A stretch of 64,000 nucleotides of DNA from Photobacterium toruni (GCF_024529955.1 NZ_AP024854.1:620001-684000); one strand, 5' to 3'; numbered from the stretch's first letter, positions 31,586 through 41,928 are shown. Notes: generated from the sequence alone by a model not told the origin. A program made the numbers and translations.

Positions 31586-33138
31586 GCTTTAACCTTACGA
31601 TGATCAATGACTAATTTTAGTTGTTGACCTTGTTTAATATATTTATTGTTAGCCAGATTATTCCATTTTTTAATCTCAGCAACAGAAACATTATAACGTT
31701 GAGCGATGACACTTAAACTATCGCCGTTTCGCACTTTGTAATGGATAGTTTTATGGTTAGCGATGATTTTCTTTGATGTGCTAACGGTTGATACTTTTAA
31801 GCGTTGTCCTTTATGTAACACGGCATTTTTACTGAGGCTGTTAAGTTGCTTAAGTTTTGCCACACTAGTGTTGTGCCTGCGGGAAATATTCCATAAGGTG
31901 TCACCTGGTTGCACTACATAATATTGTGCTTTCATATGGACAGCTGTATGGTGTTGAAGATTAACTAATGAGATTGGCGATGCTGGAATGATCAGTGATT
32001 GGCCAATATGAATCTTAGTGGTTTTAAGCTTATTTATTTTTTGAATAGCTTTAATGCTGCTGTGGTAGCGTTTTGCAATTAATCCTAAGCTTTCACCTGA
32101 TTTTACGCGATGATTATGAGTAATCATGCTTATGTTACGATTTTGTGCTAATTCACGCTCAAAACGGCTGACTTTGTTGATTGGTAATAAGAGATGATTG
32201 AGTCCATTAGGTGCAGTAACACCGCGGCGATAGGCTGGATTAAGATCTTTTAATTCACTGGTACTGATACCCGCAAATTTTGCAGCAATGGTAAGATCCA
32301 TTTGTACGCCAGGTTTAACAATAGCGATAACTGGCTTATTACTGATTGACTCAATATGGAAACCATATTTTTTAGGGTGCATGATGATATCAGCAACCGC
32401 ATACAGTTTTGGAACATAACTACTGGTTTCATTGGGTAAATCAAGATCCCAATAATCAGTTGGTTTACCTGCGGCTTTATTTTTACTTATTGCATTAAAT
32501 ACACGGCCTTCACCAGTGTTATAAGCCGCAAGTGCCTGCTGCCAATTACCATCAAACTTTTTATTTAAGTATTCAAGCAAATTAAGTGCCGCGGTAGTTG
32601 ATTTTACTACGTCACGACGACCGTCATACCAGCTATTTTGTTTTAGACCAAAACGGCGGCCAGTATCGGGAATAATTTGCCATAAACCAGCAGCTGCCAT
32701 ACTTGAATAAGCATGAGGGTCAAATGAACTTTCTACAATAGGTAAAAGAGCCAGTTCTAGTGGCATACCTCGTTTTTCAACTTGTTCTGTGATGTAGTAC
32801 AGAAAAGGTTGAGCACGTTGGGCAATAATTTCAAGATTGCGCGGGTTATTTAAATACCAATTACGATAATATTGAACACGTTTGTTGTTAGGAATTTTAG
32901 TGGTGATCTGCATCGCAATGCGATTCCAGACATTTTTCTGTTGTTGAGGCGTTAGTTGAGCCACAACTGGTTGTGTTTTTTTGATAACAGGAATTAGCGG
33001 TACTACAGTTTCAACTGGAGTATTAGTTGGTTGCTCAACGACAGTTTTTGGTTGGTTAGTATCGACCTGGATTGTCTCTTTTGTCGTCTGACAACCAGCG
33101 ATAACAAGCACACTTGCTAAAAGAATTTTGAATTTCAT
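31582..33138 (-). CDS. mltD: Membrane-bound lytic murein transglycosylase D
   Basis: MltD cleaves peptidoglycan glycan strands. I start at the ATG at 33138, which gives a lipoprotein signal (MKFKILLASVLVIAGCQTT) and 518 residues. The upstream ATG at 33183 would bury the signal. The lytic transglycosylase domain (about 105-250) has the catalytic Glu in LPIVESSFDPHAYS and the SSMAAAGLWQIIPDTGR block. Three LysM repeats follow (HRVKSGESLGLIAKRY, YVVQPGDTLWNISRRH, YKVRNGDSLSVIAQRY). gloB lies upstream as in E. coli. Confidence 0.95.
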   Translation of the reverse strand: MKFKILLASVLVIAGCQTTKETIQVDTNQPKTVVEQPTNTPVETVVPLIPVIKKTQPVVAQLTPQQQKNVWNRIAMQITTKIPNNKRVQYYRNWYLNNPRNLEIIAQRAQPFLYYITEQVEKRGMPLELALLPIVESSFDPHAYSSMAAAGLWQIIPDTGRRFGLKQNSWYDGRRDVVKSTTAALNLLEYLNKKFDGNWQQALAAYNTGEGRVFNAISKNKAAGKPTDYWDLDLPNETSSYVPKLYAVADIIMHPKKYGFHIESISNKPVIAIVKPGVQMDLTIAAKFAGISTSELKDLNPAYRRGVTAPNGLNHLLLPINKVSRFERELAQNRNISMITHNHRVKSGESLGLIAKRYHSSIKAIQKINKLKTTKIHIGQSLIIPASPISLVNLQHHTAVHMKAQYYVVQPGDTLWNISRRHNTSVAKLKQLNSLSKNAVLHKGQRLKVSTVSTSKKIIANHKTIHYKVRNGDSLSVIAQRYNVSVAEIKKWNNLANNKYIKQGQQLKLVIDHRKVKA

Positions 33139-33209
33139 GACAGTCGTTTGTAGCCAAAATGGTTGGTGATGATACTTGCCCAACCACCTTGGTTACAAGA
33201 GCTGAAACG

Positions 33210-33968
33210 TTAAAATTCGTCTTTCCAGCGTCGAAGCGCTGCAAAAGTTTCAATATCTGAGCTATCGTACGCTTTATCAGCAACTGAACGTTTAATACTT
33301 GGCTGATCACAACGTAAAAAAGGGTTAATAAGTTTTTCATTACTAAGAGTGGTCGGTAAGGTACTTTGACCATTGGCACGTAGGCGGTTTACTTGATCAC
33401 GATAACGTTGTAAATGAGCATTATCTTGTTCTGCAACTAGTGCAAAAGCAAGGTTTCCTGCAGTATATTCGTGAGCACAATAGATGTTAGTTTCATCAGG
33501 TAGTGACGCTATTTTTTGTAATGAATTAAACATTTGTGTCGGTGTGCCTTCAAAAATACGACCACAACCAGCAGAGAACAATGCATCACCACAAAATAGT
33601 TTTTCATCACCAACATAAGCAACATGCCCTAGAGTATGTCCAGGCACACTCAGTACCATAAAACGTTCACCAAAGATATCAACTTGATCGCCATCCTCTA
33701 CTGAACTAGTGATACCAGGAATGGGTTCGTCATTAGGAGCAACAACTTTGATGGTAGGGAAGCGACGTTTTAGTTCGCTAATACCATCTACATGATCATA
33801 ATGATGGTGGGTGATAAGAATTGCATCTAGAATTAAATTATCTTTTTCTATTGCCTCAAGAACCGGCGTGGCATCCCCTGGATCAACAACGACGCAGTGA
33901 TTGTCTTGGTTTTGAATTAGCCAGATGTAATTGTCTTTTAATGCGGGTATGCTTTTAACAGTTAACAT
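33210..33968 (-). CDS. gloB: Hydroxyacylglutathione hydrolase (glyoxalase II)
   Basis: GloB hydrolyses S-lactoylglutathione to lactate and glutathione in methylglyoxal detoxification. The 252-residue metallo-beta-lactamase-fold protein has the dinuclear metal motif [10 protein letters not shown] (His54, His56, Asp58, His59). Further ligands are in VPGHTLGHV and [12 protein letters not shown], and the C-terminal domain has CAHEYT. It is divergent from yafS, and mltD follows. Confidence 0.96.
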   Translation of the reverse strand: MLTVKSIPALKDNYIWLIQNQDNHCVVVDPGDATPVLEAIEKDNLILDAILITHHHYDHVDGISELKRRFPTIKVVAPNDEPIPGITSSVEDGDQVDIFGERFMVLSVPGHTLGHVAYVGDEKLFCGDALFSAGCGRIFEGTPTQMFNSLQKIASLPDETNIYCAHEYTAGNLAFALVAEQDNAHLQRYRDQVNRLRANGQSTLPTTLSNEKLINPFLRCDQPSIKRSVADKAYDSSDIETFAALRRWKDEF

Positions 33969-34009
33969 GAATTTTGTCTCCAGCCCTATCAGGTGTTGAG
34001 CAGTATCTT

Positions 34010-34768
34010 ATGAAGCCAGCGCGTACAGTAACACACATTGAAGTTCCTTATACATGGTCGAATGTGATCAATGGTGAATGGGTAGCAGAATTACTACAGG
34101 CACGACTTGATGAGTGGTGTCCAAAGCTATTTGGCTACCATATGTTAAAGCTTGGTGGTCTCAGTGCAGAGCTGACCAGTAGCCATTGTAATATTCAGCA
34201 TCAAATTAGTGTTGATAAATTTAGCCCTAAACGGACAATTGTGGCTGATGCCTTAGAATTACCGTTTATCGAAAAATCATTTGATGCCTGTTTATTAATG
34301 CATCAATTGGATTACGCGGCAGATCCCCATGGTTTGTTACGTGAAATCGATCGTGTGATGGTCGATGATGGTTATTTGGTGTTAAGTGGTAATAATCCCT
34401 TAAGTCTATTAGGATTACGAGGATTATTACCGTGGAATCGTCGTCAAGCGCCATGGATAGGTAAGATGTATTTACCGTTTCGAATTAACGATTGGTTACG
34501 GTTACTTAATTATGAAGTGGTGTACCAAGAAACGTTTGCAATAGTCCCCGCTACGCGACATCTTGCCTGTGCGGCATGGCTTGAACATGTTTTATCTGAG
34601 CCGTTATCCGCGGTCGGTAGTTTGTATTTTATCGTGGCACGGAAACGTACCTGCCCATTAAAGCTAATTAAACCAACCTGGAAATTACGTCGCCAATTAG
34701 CACCCGTGCGAATTAATTGCCGCACTCAGGCTGAAAAAACATGTACTAAAACCTCTTCACGTTCGTAA
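34010..34768 (+). CDS. yafS: SAM-dependent methyltransferase YafS
   Basis: A 252-residue class I methyltransferase-like protein. I choose the ATG at 34010 (MKPARTVTHIEVPYTW) because E. coli YafS also begins MKPAR; a TTG at 33974 would add 12 residues. The methyltransferase core is seen in VADALELPFIEKSFDACLLMHQL and the helix LREIDRVMVDDGYLVLSG. The substrate is unknown. The position between gloB and rnhA is conserved with E. coli. Confidence 0.85.
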   Translation: MKPARTVTHIEVPYTWSNVINGEWVAELLQARLDEWCPKLFGYHMLKLGGLSAELTSSHCNIQHQISVDKFSPKRTIVADALELPFIEKSFDACLLMHQLDYAADPHGLLREIDRVMVDDGYLVLSGNNPLSLLGLRGLLPWNRRQAPWIGKMYLPFRINDWLRLLNYEVVYQETFAIVPATRHLACAAWLEHVLSEPLSAVGSLYFIVARKRTCPLKLIKPTWKLRRQLAPVRINCRTQAEKTCTKTSSRS

Positions 34769-34776
34769 GCTTTAGT

Positions 34777-35241
34777 TTAATTTGGCTGATAACCGTTATC
34801 TGCTTGAGTTGGATTTTCAGCCCCAGTACGTGCTAAAACATCACAACGTTCATTTTCAGGGTGCCCTGCATGACCTTTTACCCAGTGCCATTGGACTTGA
34901 TGCCGTTGTGTTTCTTGATCAAGTTGCTGCCAAAGATCGGCGTTTTTAACGGGCTTTTTATCTGCAGTTTGCCAGCCCCTTTTTTTCCAATTATGTATCC
35001 ATTGCGTAATTCCTTGACGCACATATTGACTGTCAGTGGTAAGATCAACACTGCATGGGTGTTTTAAGCTCGCGAGTCCCATAATCGCAGCAAGCAGTTC
35101 CATGCGGTTGTTGGTGGTCATTAGATAACCACCACTCAGCTCTTTTTCGTGTTGTTTGTATCTTAATACTGTGCCATAACCGCCGGGACCAGGATTACCT
35201 AAACACGATCCATCGGTGAAAATTTCTACCTGCTTCATCAT
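34777..35241 (-). CDS. rnhA: Ribonuclease HI
   Basis: RNase HI degrades the RNA of RNA/DNA hybrids. The 154-residue protein keeps all four catalytic acids at the E. coli positions: Asp10 (FTDGSCLGN), Glu48 (NNRMELL), Asp70 (LTTDSQYV) and Asp134 (ERCDVLA). It is divergent from dnaQ with 51 bases between the starts, an arrangement known from E. coli. Confidence 0.97.
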   Translation of the reverse strand: MMKQVEIFTDGSCLGNPGPGGYGTVLRYKQHEKELSGGYLMTTNNRMELLAAIMGLASLKHPCSVDLTTDSQYVRQGITQWIHNWKKRGWQTADKKPVKNADLWQQLDQETQRHQVQWHWVKGHAGHPENERCDVLARTGAENPTQADNGYQPN

Positions 35242-35292
35242 AGTGGGTAGTTTTGCCTTAGATAAAAACTTAAGTCTGACACATTAACTACT

Positions 35293-36015
35293 ATGAAAGC
35301 CACTAACCAACGCATTATTGTATTTGATACAGAAACAACGGGTATGAACATGACTGGCCCACATTATGAAGGCCACGGTATTGTCGAAATTGGTGCGGTT
35401 GAGATTATTAACCGTAAATTAACCGGCAATACGTTCCATGTTTATATCAAGCCTGATCGAAATATTGATCCAGAGGCGATCGCTGTCCATGGTATTACGG
35501 ATGAATTTTTACGTGATAAACCTGTATATGCAGATATTCACCAAGAGTTCATTGATTTTATTGATGGCGCAGAGCTTGTTGCACATAACGCATCGTTTGA
35601 TACCGGCTTTATGGATTATGAATTCCATAAGATGGGCGCATCAATTGCAAAAATAGAAGATATCTGTCAAGTAACCGATACCCTCGAAATGGCGAAAAGG
35701 TTGTTTCCTGGTAAACGAAATAACCTTGATATTTTATGTTCACGTTATGGTATTGATAACTCACATCGTACGATGCACGGCGCATTACTCGATGCCGAAA
35801 TTCTAGCTGACGTCTATTTGATGATGACGGGTGGTCAGACATCATTACGGTTAAGTAGCGGTAATGATGATTCGACAACCGAAACCAGTATTCGTCGTTT
35901 AGTGAGTAATCGAAAAGTATTAAAGGTTATTAATGCTACTGCCGATGAACTAACAGCACATCAAGATAGGCTTGATCTGATAGGTAAAAAGGCTGACGTT
36001 ATCTGGCGTCTTTAG
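35293..36015 (+). CDS. dnaQ: DNA polymerase III epsilon subunit (proofreading 3'-5' exonuclease)
   Basis: DnaQ proofreads for DnaE. The DEDDh exonuclease domain has Asp12/Glu14 in IVFDTETTGM, the ExoII Asp in VAHNASFDTGF and the ExoIII His/Asp in HRTMHGALLDAEILADVY. A clamp-binding motif QTSLRL follows, then the C-terminal segment that binds DnaE. The 240-residue length is normal. It is divergent from rnhA, and a TIGR03503-like gene starts 8 bases after it. Confidence 0.97.
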   Translation: MKATNQRIIVFDTETTGMNMTGPHYEGHGIVEIGAVEIINRKLTGNTFHVYIKPDRNIDPEAIAVHGITDEFLRDKPVYADIHQEFIDFIDGAELVAHNASFDTGFMDYEFHKMGASIAKIEDICQVTDTLEMAKRLFPGKRNNLDILCSRYGIDNSHRTMHGALLDAEILADVYLMMTGGQTSLRLSSGNDDSTTETSIRRLVSNRKVLKVINATADELTAHQDRLDLIGKKADVIWRL

Positions 36016-36022
36016 AGGCAGT

Positions 36023-37240
36023 ATGTTACGGCGATTATGGATACTTATTTTCTACGTTTCGTTTTGCATTTTGATTCCTATATCAAGTGCTTGGGCGCAA
36101 ACGGAAACAAGTTTAACTTTGCTTGATAATCGCTTTCGAGTTGATCCGAAGATAGAGCAAATAACGTTTGTTGTAGCTCGTGATCAACCGAGTCGTTCTG
36201 TGGTACTCGTCGCCCCTGATGGACGTAAATATTATGCTGAACGCCATCCCAAAACGATGTCATGGTATACCGATAAAGGGATGGATATTATTTCAATTAC
36301 TCACCCTATGGCGGGGCCATGGCAAGCGTTGGGTAAAGTGTCAGTAAATAATGGCATCAGGTTCATCTCAAATGTTCAGTTACAGGCTGAACCGTTACCT
36401 GCACAGTTGTATCAAACCGAAGTATTGAAATTTAGTGCGCAGCTAACTCAAAATAAACAGCCATTACTGTTACGTGATTTTTTAGAACGGGTGCGGCTAA
36501 AGGTGGTTTTTTTTCCGCTGACAGCAGTATTGCCAAATCAATCACATGAGTTAGCACCGATTGAGGTGGGACAATTTGCTGATGATGGGCAAGAGTATGA
36601 TGAAGTTGCAGGTGATGGCATTTTTACTGTGGCACTTGATGTGAATGTCGAACCTGGTAAATATCGTGTTGAAATCACATCGGCCAATGGAGTATTTAAA
36701 CGAGCAGTTGAGCAAACGGTATTAGTTTACCCTGTACCCATTACGACGTCATTTGTACAAAGTCATCAATCGTTAATGCCTCATACTGTTAATATCGAGG
36801 CTAAAACTGATCAAGCACTTGCTGGTTCATTGGCCGCTTATCTGGTGGTTAAACAACCTCAGCAAAAGCCCAAAATTATTCAACAAAGTACGAGTCTTCA
36901 ACAACCACACTTGGCACTATCATGGCCTAATGATGATCAAATAGGTAAAGCGTGGTGGCGCGGGTGGGCTTATGTGACAGATTCGTTGACTCAGCGAGAG
37001 TTGGTGTTTCGTTTACCCCAGCAAAACTATACTCAAGTTGCTGCCGTCACTGGTGATTTTAGTGCTCCTTTAGCGCAGCAACAGGCAAAACAGCAGTTAA
37101 TTATTCATCATGAGCTGCAACAACAACGGTTATTGTGGGTTATTGTAACCAATATAGTCATCATTCTAAGTATGTTGGCGGTGTTGTTGATCTGGCGACG
37201 TAAACGAAGCTTTCATGCTGATTTAATTGTGCCTAAATAA
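36023..37240 (+). CDS. TIGR03503 family protein (periplasmic, membrane-anchored, unknown function)
   Basis: A 405-residue protein with a signal peptide (MLRRLWILIFYVSFCILIPI, then AWAQ), a large periplasmic beta-rich region and one C-terminal transmembrane helix (about 375-393) followed by RRKR. It resembles the TIGR03503 family known from Vibrio and Shewanella. The motif FADDGQEYDEVAGDGIFT recalls choice-of-anchor/Ig-like domains. Its function is unknown. It starts 8 bases after dnaQ and is probably co-transcribed. It is convergent with fadE. Confidence 0.7.
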   Translation: MLRRLWILIFYVSFCILIPISSAWAQTETSLTLLDNRFRVDPKIEQITFVVARDQPSRSVVLVAPDGRKYYAERHPKTMSWYTDKGMDIISITHPMAGPWQALGKVSVNNGIRFISNVQLQAEPLPAQLYQTEVLKFSAQLTQNKQPLLLRDFLERVRLKVVFFPLTAVLPNQSHELAPIEVGQFADDGQEYDEVAGDGIFTVALDVNVEPGKYRVEITSANGVFKRAVEQTVLVYPVPITTSFVQSHQSLMPHTVNIEAKTDQALAGSLAAYLVVKQPQQKPKIIQQSTSLQQPHLALSWPNDDQIGKAWWRGWAYVTDSLTQRELVFRLPQQNYTQVAAVTGDFSAPLAQQQAKQQLIIHHELQQQRLLWVIVTNIVIILSMLAVLLIWRRKRSFHADLIVPK

Positions 37241-37243
37241 TCC

Positions 37244-37280
37244 TGTGATGTTCAGATGCAAAGAATTTCAGAACATCACA
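37244..37280. terminator. Hairpin between the convergent TIGR03503 and fadE genes
   Basis: A perfect 10-bp stem (TGTGATGTTC / GAACATCACA) with a 17-base loop but no T-run on either side. It is possibly a weak bidirectional terminator. Confidence 0.35.
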
Positions 37281-37292
37281 ATAATGGACGGT

Positions 37293-39761
37293 TTAAGCGG
37301 CATTGTGAATCGAGGGGGTTGTTTGAGATGGATTAATCGCTAATTGTGTAGGATCAAAATCATCTACATTGATAGTGTTTAATCGCCCAGCCTCTGCTCG
37401 GTGGAGTAATTGAGCTTCTTCAGGTGTGATCACGCCGCGTTTTAATCCTATTGTTGCAACTTTACCTAATTGCATAAACGGTAACGGTGTTTTTGCTGCT
37501 TGGCAAACACGATCATAAATTGGCTCTGCAGCGAGAATATCAAGTAGGGCAACTTCTATCATTCCAACGGCATTATTTGCTGTTGCTTCTAAAAATTGAC
37601 CACGACCAATACGATCTCGTGTTGCTGATGGTGTTTGAATTAAACGTGCTAGTTGGTGATCTAAGTTATCATTGGGTTGGCGACGACGTAATCCAGTAGG
37701 TAACATGATAAACCGCAATCCTTGCGCAATGACTTTATTGGGAAAATTCACCAAGAAATGATCAATAGCGACCTCTGCTTGATAAAGTGCATCTTGTAAG
37801 CCCCAATGTACGAGTGCAATATCTTCAGTTTGGCGGCCTTCATCGGCATAACGTTTCAATGTAGCGGAAGCCAAATATAACTGACTTAATACATCGCCTA
37901 GACGGGCAGATAAACGCTCTTTACGTTTAAGAGAGCCGCCAAGTGTTGCCATTGATATATCGGCTAATAATGCGAGATTTGCACTATAGCGATTCATTTG
38001 CTGATAATAGCGAAAAGTTGCATCTTTGTGTTGAAATGATGAGCCTCGACCATCGGTTAATCCAAGCCAAAAGCTGCGGGCTATATTACTTAAAACAAAA
38101 CCAATATGATTAAATACAGCTTTATCAAATTGGTTTACTGCTTGTTGTTTATCGTCAATATAAGTTGCGTTGATCTCATCAAGTACATAAGGGTGGCAAC
38201 GAATTGCACCTTGACCAAAAATGATCATTGAACGGGTTAATATATTGGCACCTTCAACGGTGACTGCAATAGGCGCTCCTTGATAACTTCGTGCGAGGAA
38301 ATTACTTGGCCCCATACAAATCCCTTTTCCTCCGACGATATCCATCGCATCAATAATGCTTTTTTGGCTACGGTGGGTGCAGTGGTATTTAACAATAGCG
38401 GAAATAACCGACGGTTTTTCGCCTAAATCAATTCCAGTAACGGTTAATGTTGTTGCTGCATCAAGTACATAAGCATTACCAACCAGTCGTGCCAATGGCT
38501 CTTCAATACCCTCCATTTTACCAATGGGTAATTTAAATTGACGACGAATTCGAGCGTAAGCTCCTGTTGCCATTGCTGCTGTTTTTAAACCGCCAGTGGT
38601 GTTTGAGGGAAGGGTAATACCACGCCCAACAGATAAGCATTCAACTAACATTTTCCACCCTTGACCAGCCATAGCTTGGCCGCCAATTATGAAATCGATT
38701 GGTACAAAGATTTTATTGCCTTGAGTGGGACCATTTTGAAAGGGAATATTGAGTGGAAAGTGGCGCCGACCAATTTTAACGCCATCAAGATCGGTTGGAA
38801 TTAAGGCGCATGTCATACCGATATCTTTTTTCTGGCCAAGTAGATGGTCGGGATCAAATAATTTAAATGCCAGGCCTAATACTGTCGCGACAGGAGCTAA
38901 TGTAATGTAGCGCTTATTCCATGTCAGCTCCATTCCTAGTGTTTCTTTACCCTGCCAGAGCCCTTTTTTGACGATACCAAAATCAGGAATAGAACCAGCG
39001 TCTGAGCCTGCTTCTGGGCTAGTTAGGGCAAAACAAGGTATTTCATCTCCAGCAGCTAGACGTGGTAAGTAATGATCTTTTTGTTCTTCAGTACCATAGT
39101 GTTGTAATAATTCCCCTGGGCCTAAAGAGTTTGGTACCCCAACGGTTGAGGATAAGACGGTTGAGACCCCCGTTAGTTTTTGTAATACCAGCGATTGTGC
39201 ATAGGCTGAAAATTCTAATCCGCCATATTGTTTTTTTATGATCATCGCAAAAAATTTATGCTGTTTAAGTTGTTGCCATACTTCAGGCGGCAGATCTGCG
39301 AGATCATGAGTGATATGGAAATCATTCACCATGCGGCAAATATCATTCACCGGACCATCTAAAAAGGCTTGTTCCGCATCGGTCAAGGTTGAAGGCTGAA
39401 TGGCATGAAGTTTATTCCAATCAGGGTTACCACTAAAAAGATCGGCTTCCCACCATACCGAACCTGCATCAATCGCTTCTTTTTCAGTCTGTGACATTTG
39501 AGGTATAACATTTTTAAAATACTGAAGTGCTGCTTGAGTGATGAATTTTTTTCGTAAGATGGTGACATTTAAGAGGAGTGCAATCACGATAAACGTTAAC
39601 CAGCTAATAATTCCTGTAACATTTATTAGGGTTCCCAGTGCTAATAATGCAGCGATGATAACGGTAGATGTAGGGCGAGATAGTCGGTGATAGGCGAGGA
39701 TACCCAGCACAAAAATAAAGCTAATTAGGTATATAAAAATAAGCATAGCGATTCTCCGCAA
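37293..39761 (-). CDS. fadE: Acyl-CoA dehydrogenase FadE
   Basis: FadE carries out the first oxidation of fatty acid beta-oxidation, using FAD and passing electrons to the respiratory chain. The 822-residue protein (E. coli FadE is 814) starts with two hydrophobic segments (about 1-75) that suggest membrane association. The acyl-CoA dehydrogenase domain follows ([58 protein letters not shown]) and then the long FadE-specific C-terminal region. A FadR-like box lies 112 bases upstream. gmhA and yafJ follow on the other side of sulP, as they follow fadE in E. coli. Confidence 0.96.
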   Translation of the reverse strand: MRRIAMLIFIYLISFIFVLGILAYHRLSRPTSTVIIAALLALGTLINVTGIISWLTFIVIALLLNVTILRKKFITQAALQYFKNVIPQMSQTEKEAIDAGSVWWEADLFSGNPDWNKLHAIQPSTLTDAEQAFLDGPVNDICRMVNDFHITHDLADLPPEVWQQLKQHKFFAMIIKKQYGGLEFSAYAQSLVLQKLTGVSTVLSSTVGVPNSLGPGELLQHYGTEEQKDHYLPRLAAGDEIPCFALTSPEAGSDAGSIPDFGIVKKGLWQGKETLGMELTWNKRYITLAPVATVLGLAFKLFDPDHLLGQKKDIGMTCALIPTDLDGVKIGRRHFPLNIPFQNGPTQGNKIFVPIDFIIGGQAMAGQGWKMLVECLSVGRGITLPSNTTGGLKTAAMATGAYARIRRQFKLPIGKMEGIEEPLARLVGNAYVLDAATTLTVTGIDLGEKPSVISAIVKYHCTHRSQKSIIDAMDIVGGKGICMGPSNFLARSYQGAPIAVTVEGANILTRSMIIFGQGAIRCHPYVLDEINATYIDDKQQAVNQFDKAVFNHIGFVLSNIARSFWLGLTDGRGSSFQHKDATFRYYQQMNRYSANLALLADISMATLGGSLKRKERLSARLGDVLSQLYLASATLKRYADEGRQTEDIALVHWGLQDALYQAEVAIDHFLVNFPNKVIAQGLRFIMLPTGLRRRQPNDNLDHQLARLIQTPSATRDRIGRGQFLEATANNAVGMIEVALLDILAAEPIYDRVCQAAKTPLPFMQLGKVATIGLKRGVITPEEAQLLHRAEAGRLNTINVDDFDPTQLAINPSQTTPSIHNAA

Positions 39762-39872
39762 TCATATAGCAGTACAGTGTATTGTATATAAAGAAGGTTC
39801 GTTATTTAGTTATAATTTTAGGGCGATATTGCCCTCTTGGTTTTAATGTTTAATAGTGGTAAAAATCAAGGT

Positions 39873-39889
39873 AAGAGGTCTAACCACTT
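39873..39889. promoter_or_regulatory. FadR-like operator upstream of fadE
   Basis: AAGAGGTCTAACCACTT agrees at 13 of 17 positions with the FadR-type sequence AACTGGTCTGACCAGTT and keeps the GGTCnnACC core. It lies within a longer imperfect palindrome (GTAAG to CTTAC). FadR repression of fadE in the absence of long-chain acyl-CoA is known in E. coli; here it is an inference from the box. Confidence 0.55.
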
Positions 39890-40063
39890 ACGGTTAATTG
39901 TAAGTTATTTTTTAACTAAATGTAAAATATTTAATTTTAAAATAGCCGCTATAGAAGATTGTAAAAAACGGTAATCCTGCGGTTTTACTCGCCTTGATCG
40001 AGATCATTAGTGAATTTATTTTCACTTGCGAATTATTAGTGAGGCGTTAACATATAGCACTAT

Positions 40064-40079
40064 TGTGATACTGTTCACA
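40064..40079. promoter_or_regulatory. Consensus CRP (cAMP receptor protein) site
   Basis: TGTGA-N6-TCACA with both half-sites perfect. A possible -10 TACAGT (40103-40108) would place the site at about -42, a class II activator position for the sulP gene. It could also act on fadE from a distance. Confidence 0.65.
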
Positions 40080-40236
40080 TTATTGTGGTTGTGTGTTTTT
40101 CATACAGTCGATAAGTAAGTGGTATTTCCGTTTGTTGCCTTTCCCGATTTCCGACTGACAGTTGCCCGCCGGACCCTCTTTCGGGTTGACATCAATGCCT
40201 ATTTTTTTATGTGCAAATAAGCGCAGGGGTTTTGTT

Positions 40237-41928
40237 GTGTTGATTTTTCAAGCTCTCTCTCAATCGTGGAAACAGGGATATTCCTTTTCCAAGCTTCGTG
40301 CCGATTTAGTATCTGGTGTTACTGTCGGTATTGTGGCTATTCCATTAGGTATGGCATTATCAATTGCTGTTGGTGTTCCTCCTCAGCATGGTTTGTATAC
40401 TGTTATCGTTGCAGGTTTTCTAGCAGCGTTATTGGGCGGTTCACGTTTTAATATTACAGGTCCAACAGCCGCTTTTGTTGTCATTCTTTTGCCGATAACA
40501 CAAAAATATGGTTTATCAGGTTTAATGATGGCAACCATGATGTCAGGCGTTATCTTACTCCTGATGGGTGTCTTTCGTTTGGGGCAACTGGTTACTTATG
40601 TACCGTATCCTGTGACTACTGGCTTTACGGCTGGTATTGGTTTCGTTATTGCTTTTTTACAGCTAAAAGACCTGCTTGGTTTACATGTTCTTGGCAGTCC
40701 TATTCATTTTCCTGAAAAAGTGATGGCGTATTCACATGCTATTTCAACCATTAATTATGCTGATGCCTTGGTCGGTATTATTACTATTTTGACATTTATT
40801 GTCTGGGCTAAACTGAAAACTCGCATTCCACCTCATTTAGTTTCTTTATTTGTGGGTACAGTTTTAGCGCTAGCTTTAAATCATTTTAGTCTTGAACACG
40901 TAACATTACTTGGTGAAAAATTCAGTTACACCATTGGTAATATTATTGGCCATGGTATTCCTCAAGAAGCACCACAATTTTTACCATTATGGCAGGCAAG
41001 TACTTTTAATTGGGCGACAATGGTTGAGTTAATGCCATCAGCATTAACAATTGCAATTTTAGGTTGTATTGAGTCTTTATTATGTGCTGTTGTTGCTGAC
41101 GGTATGACCAGTACTAAACATAACCCGAATGCTGAGTTGGTAGGGCAAGGCATTGCGAATATGGTTGTCCCTTTCTTCGGTGGTATTCCTGCAACGGCAG
41201 CAATTGCTCGTACGGCAACCAATATTCGTTCAGGCGCTTTCTCTCCAGTTTCAGGTATGATTCATGCCGTTTTTGTTTTGGCTGCAATGATAGTATTAGC
41301 GCCTGTATTGTCTTATGTACCGATGAGTGCCTTAGCGGGTTTACTTATCATGGTTGCATGGAACATGTCAGAAGCACCACACTTTGTACATACATTAAAA
41401 GTAGCGCCACGTCGTGATGTCGCCGTATTAATGACCTGTTTTATTCTAACGGTTGCGTTTGATATGGTTGTTGCTGTAATTGTTGGTTTGTTACTTGCGG
41501 GGGTGTTGTTTATTCAACGTATTGCAAGTTTAACTACGGTTACGGTTTCTGATGCTAAACATCCACATCTTAATTTTGGTGATGATGTGGTGGTATATGA
41601 TATTAATGGCCCACTATTCTTTGCTGCAAGCGAAAAAGCATTTTCGGTCATTGAGCATGCAACAATGGAAACACGTGCAGTTGTACTTGATTTCAGTGAT
41701 GTATCAACGGTTGATATTACTGCTATCCATGCTCTTGAATTAGCATTGGATCGGTTATCTACTCTGCCTGTGTATGTACTTGGAGTATTGCCGCATGTAG
41801 AGCGTAAATTGGAGCATGCTGGTGTATTTGAATTACCAAATCTTCACTTAGTGCCTTCAATTGCACAATTACAACAAATATTAGCGGTTAATTCCGACAA
41901 AGCCTCACATCAAGAGTCGACACTGTAA
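40237..41928 (+). CDS. SulP family anion transporter with STAS domain
   Basis: An SLC26/SulP inner-membrane transporter. I start at the GTG at 40237 (MLIFQALSQSWKQ after the initiator), which has AGGGG at 40225-40229, giving 563 residues. An ATG at 40162 would add 25 residues with no family resemblance. The protein opens into the SulP core (LRADLVSGVTVGIVAIPLGMALSIAVGVPPQ), has about 12-14 membrane segments, and ends with a cytosolic STAS domain (about 440-550, YDINGPLFFAASEKAF and VVLDFSDVSTVDITAI). The anion could be sulfate, bicarbonate or dicarboxylate; sequence alone does not decide. It is preceded by a CRP site. Confidence 0.85.
   Translation: MLIFQALSQSWKQGYSFSKLRADLVSGVTVGIVAIPLGMALSIAVGVPPQHGLYTVIVAGFLAALLGGSRFNITGPTAAFVVILLPITQKYGLSGLMMATMMSGVILLLMGVFRLGQLVTYVPYPVTTGFTAGIGFVIAFLQLKDLLGLHVLGSPIHFPEKVMAYSHAISTINYADALVGIITILTFIVWAKLKTRIPPHLVSLFVGTVLALALNHFSLEHVTLLGEKFSYTIGNIIGHGIPQEAPQFLPLWQASTFNWATMVELMPSALTIAILGCIESLLCAVVADGMTSTKHNPNAELVGQGIANMVVPFFGGIPATAAIARTATNIRSGAFSPVSGMIHAVFVLAAMIVLAPVLSYVPMSALAGLLIMVAWNMSEAPHFVHTLKVAPRRDVAVLMTCFILTVAFDMVVAVIVGLLLAGVLFIQRIASLTTVTVSDAKHPHLNFGDDVVVYDINGPLFFAASEKAFSVIEHATMETRAVVLDFSDVSTVDITAIHALELALDRLSTLPVYVLGVLPHVERKLEHAGVFELPNLHLVPSIAQLQQILAVNSDKASHQESTL

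Larger units (their letters stand above)
39762..40236. other. Regulatory intergenic region between fadE and sulP
   Basis: This 475-base divergent region has no gene. It is AT-rich and holds a FadR-like palindrome (39873-39889) on the fadE side and a consensus CRP site (40064-40079) on the sulP side. A GC-rich patch near 40165-40190 contains a small ACCC/GGGT hairpin in the probable sulP leader. Confidence 0.6.
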
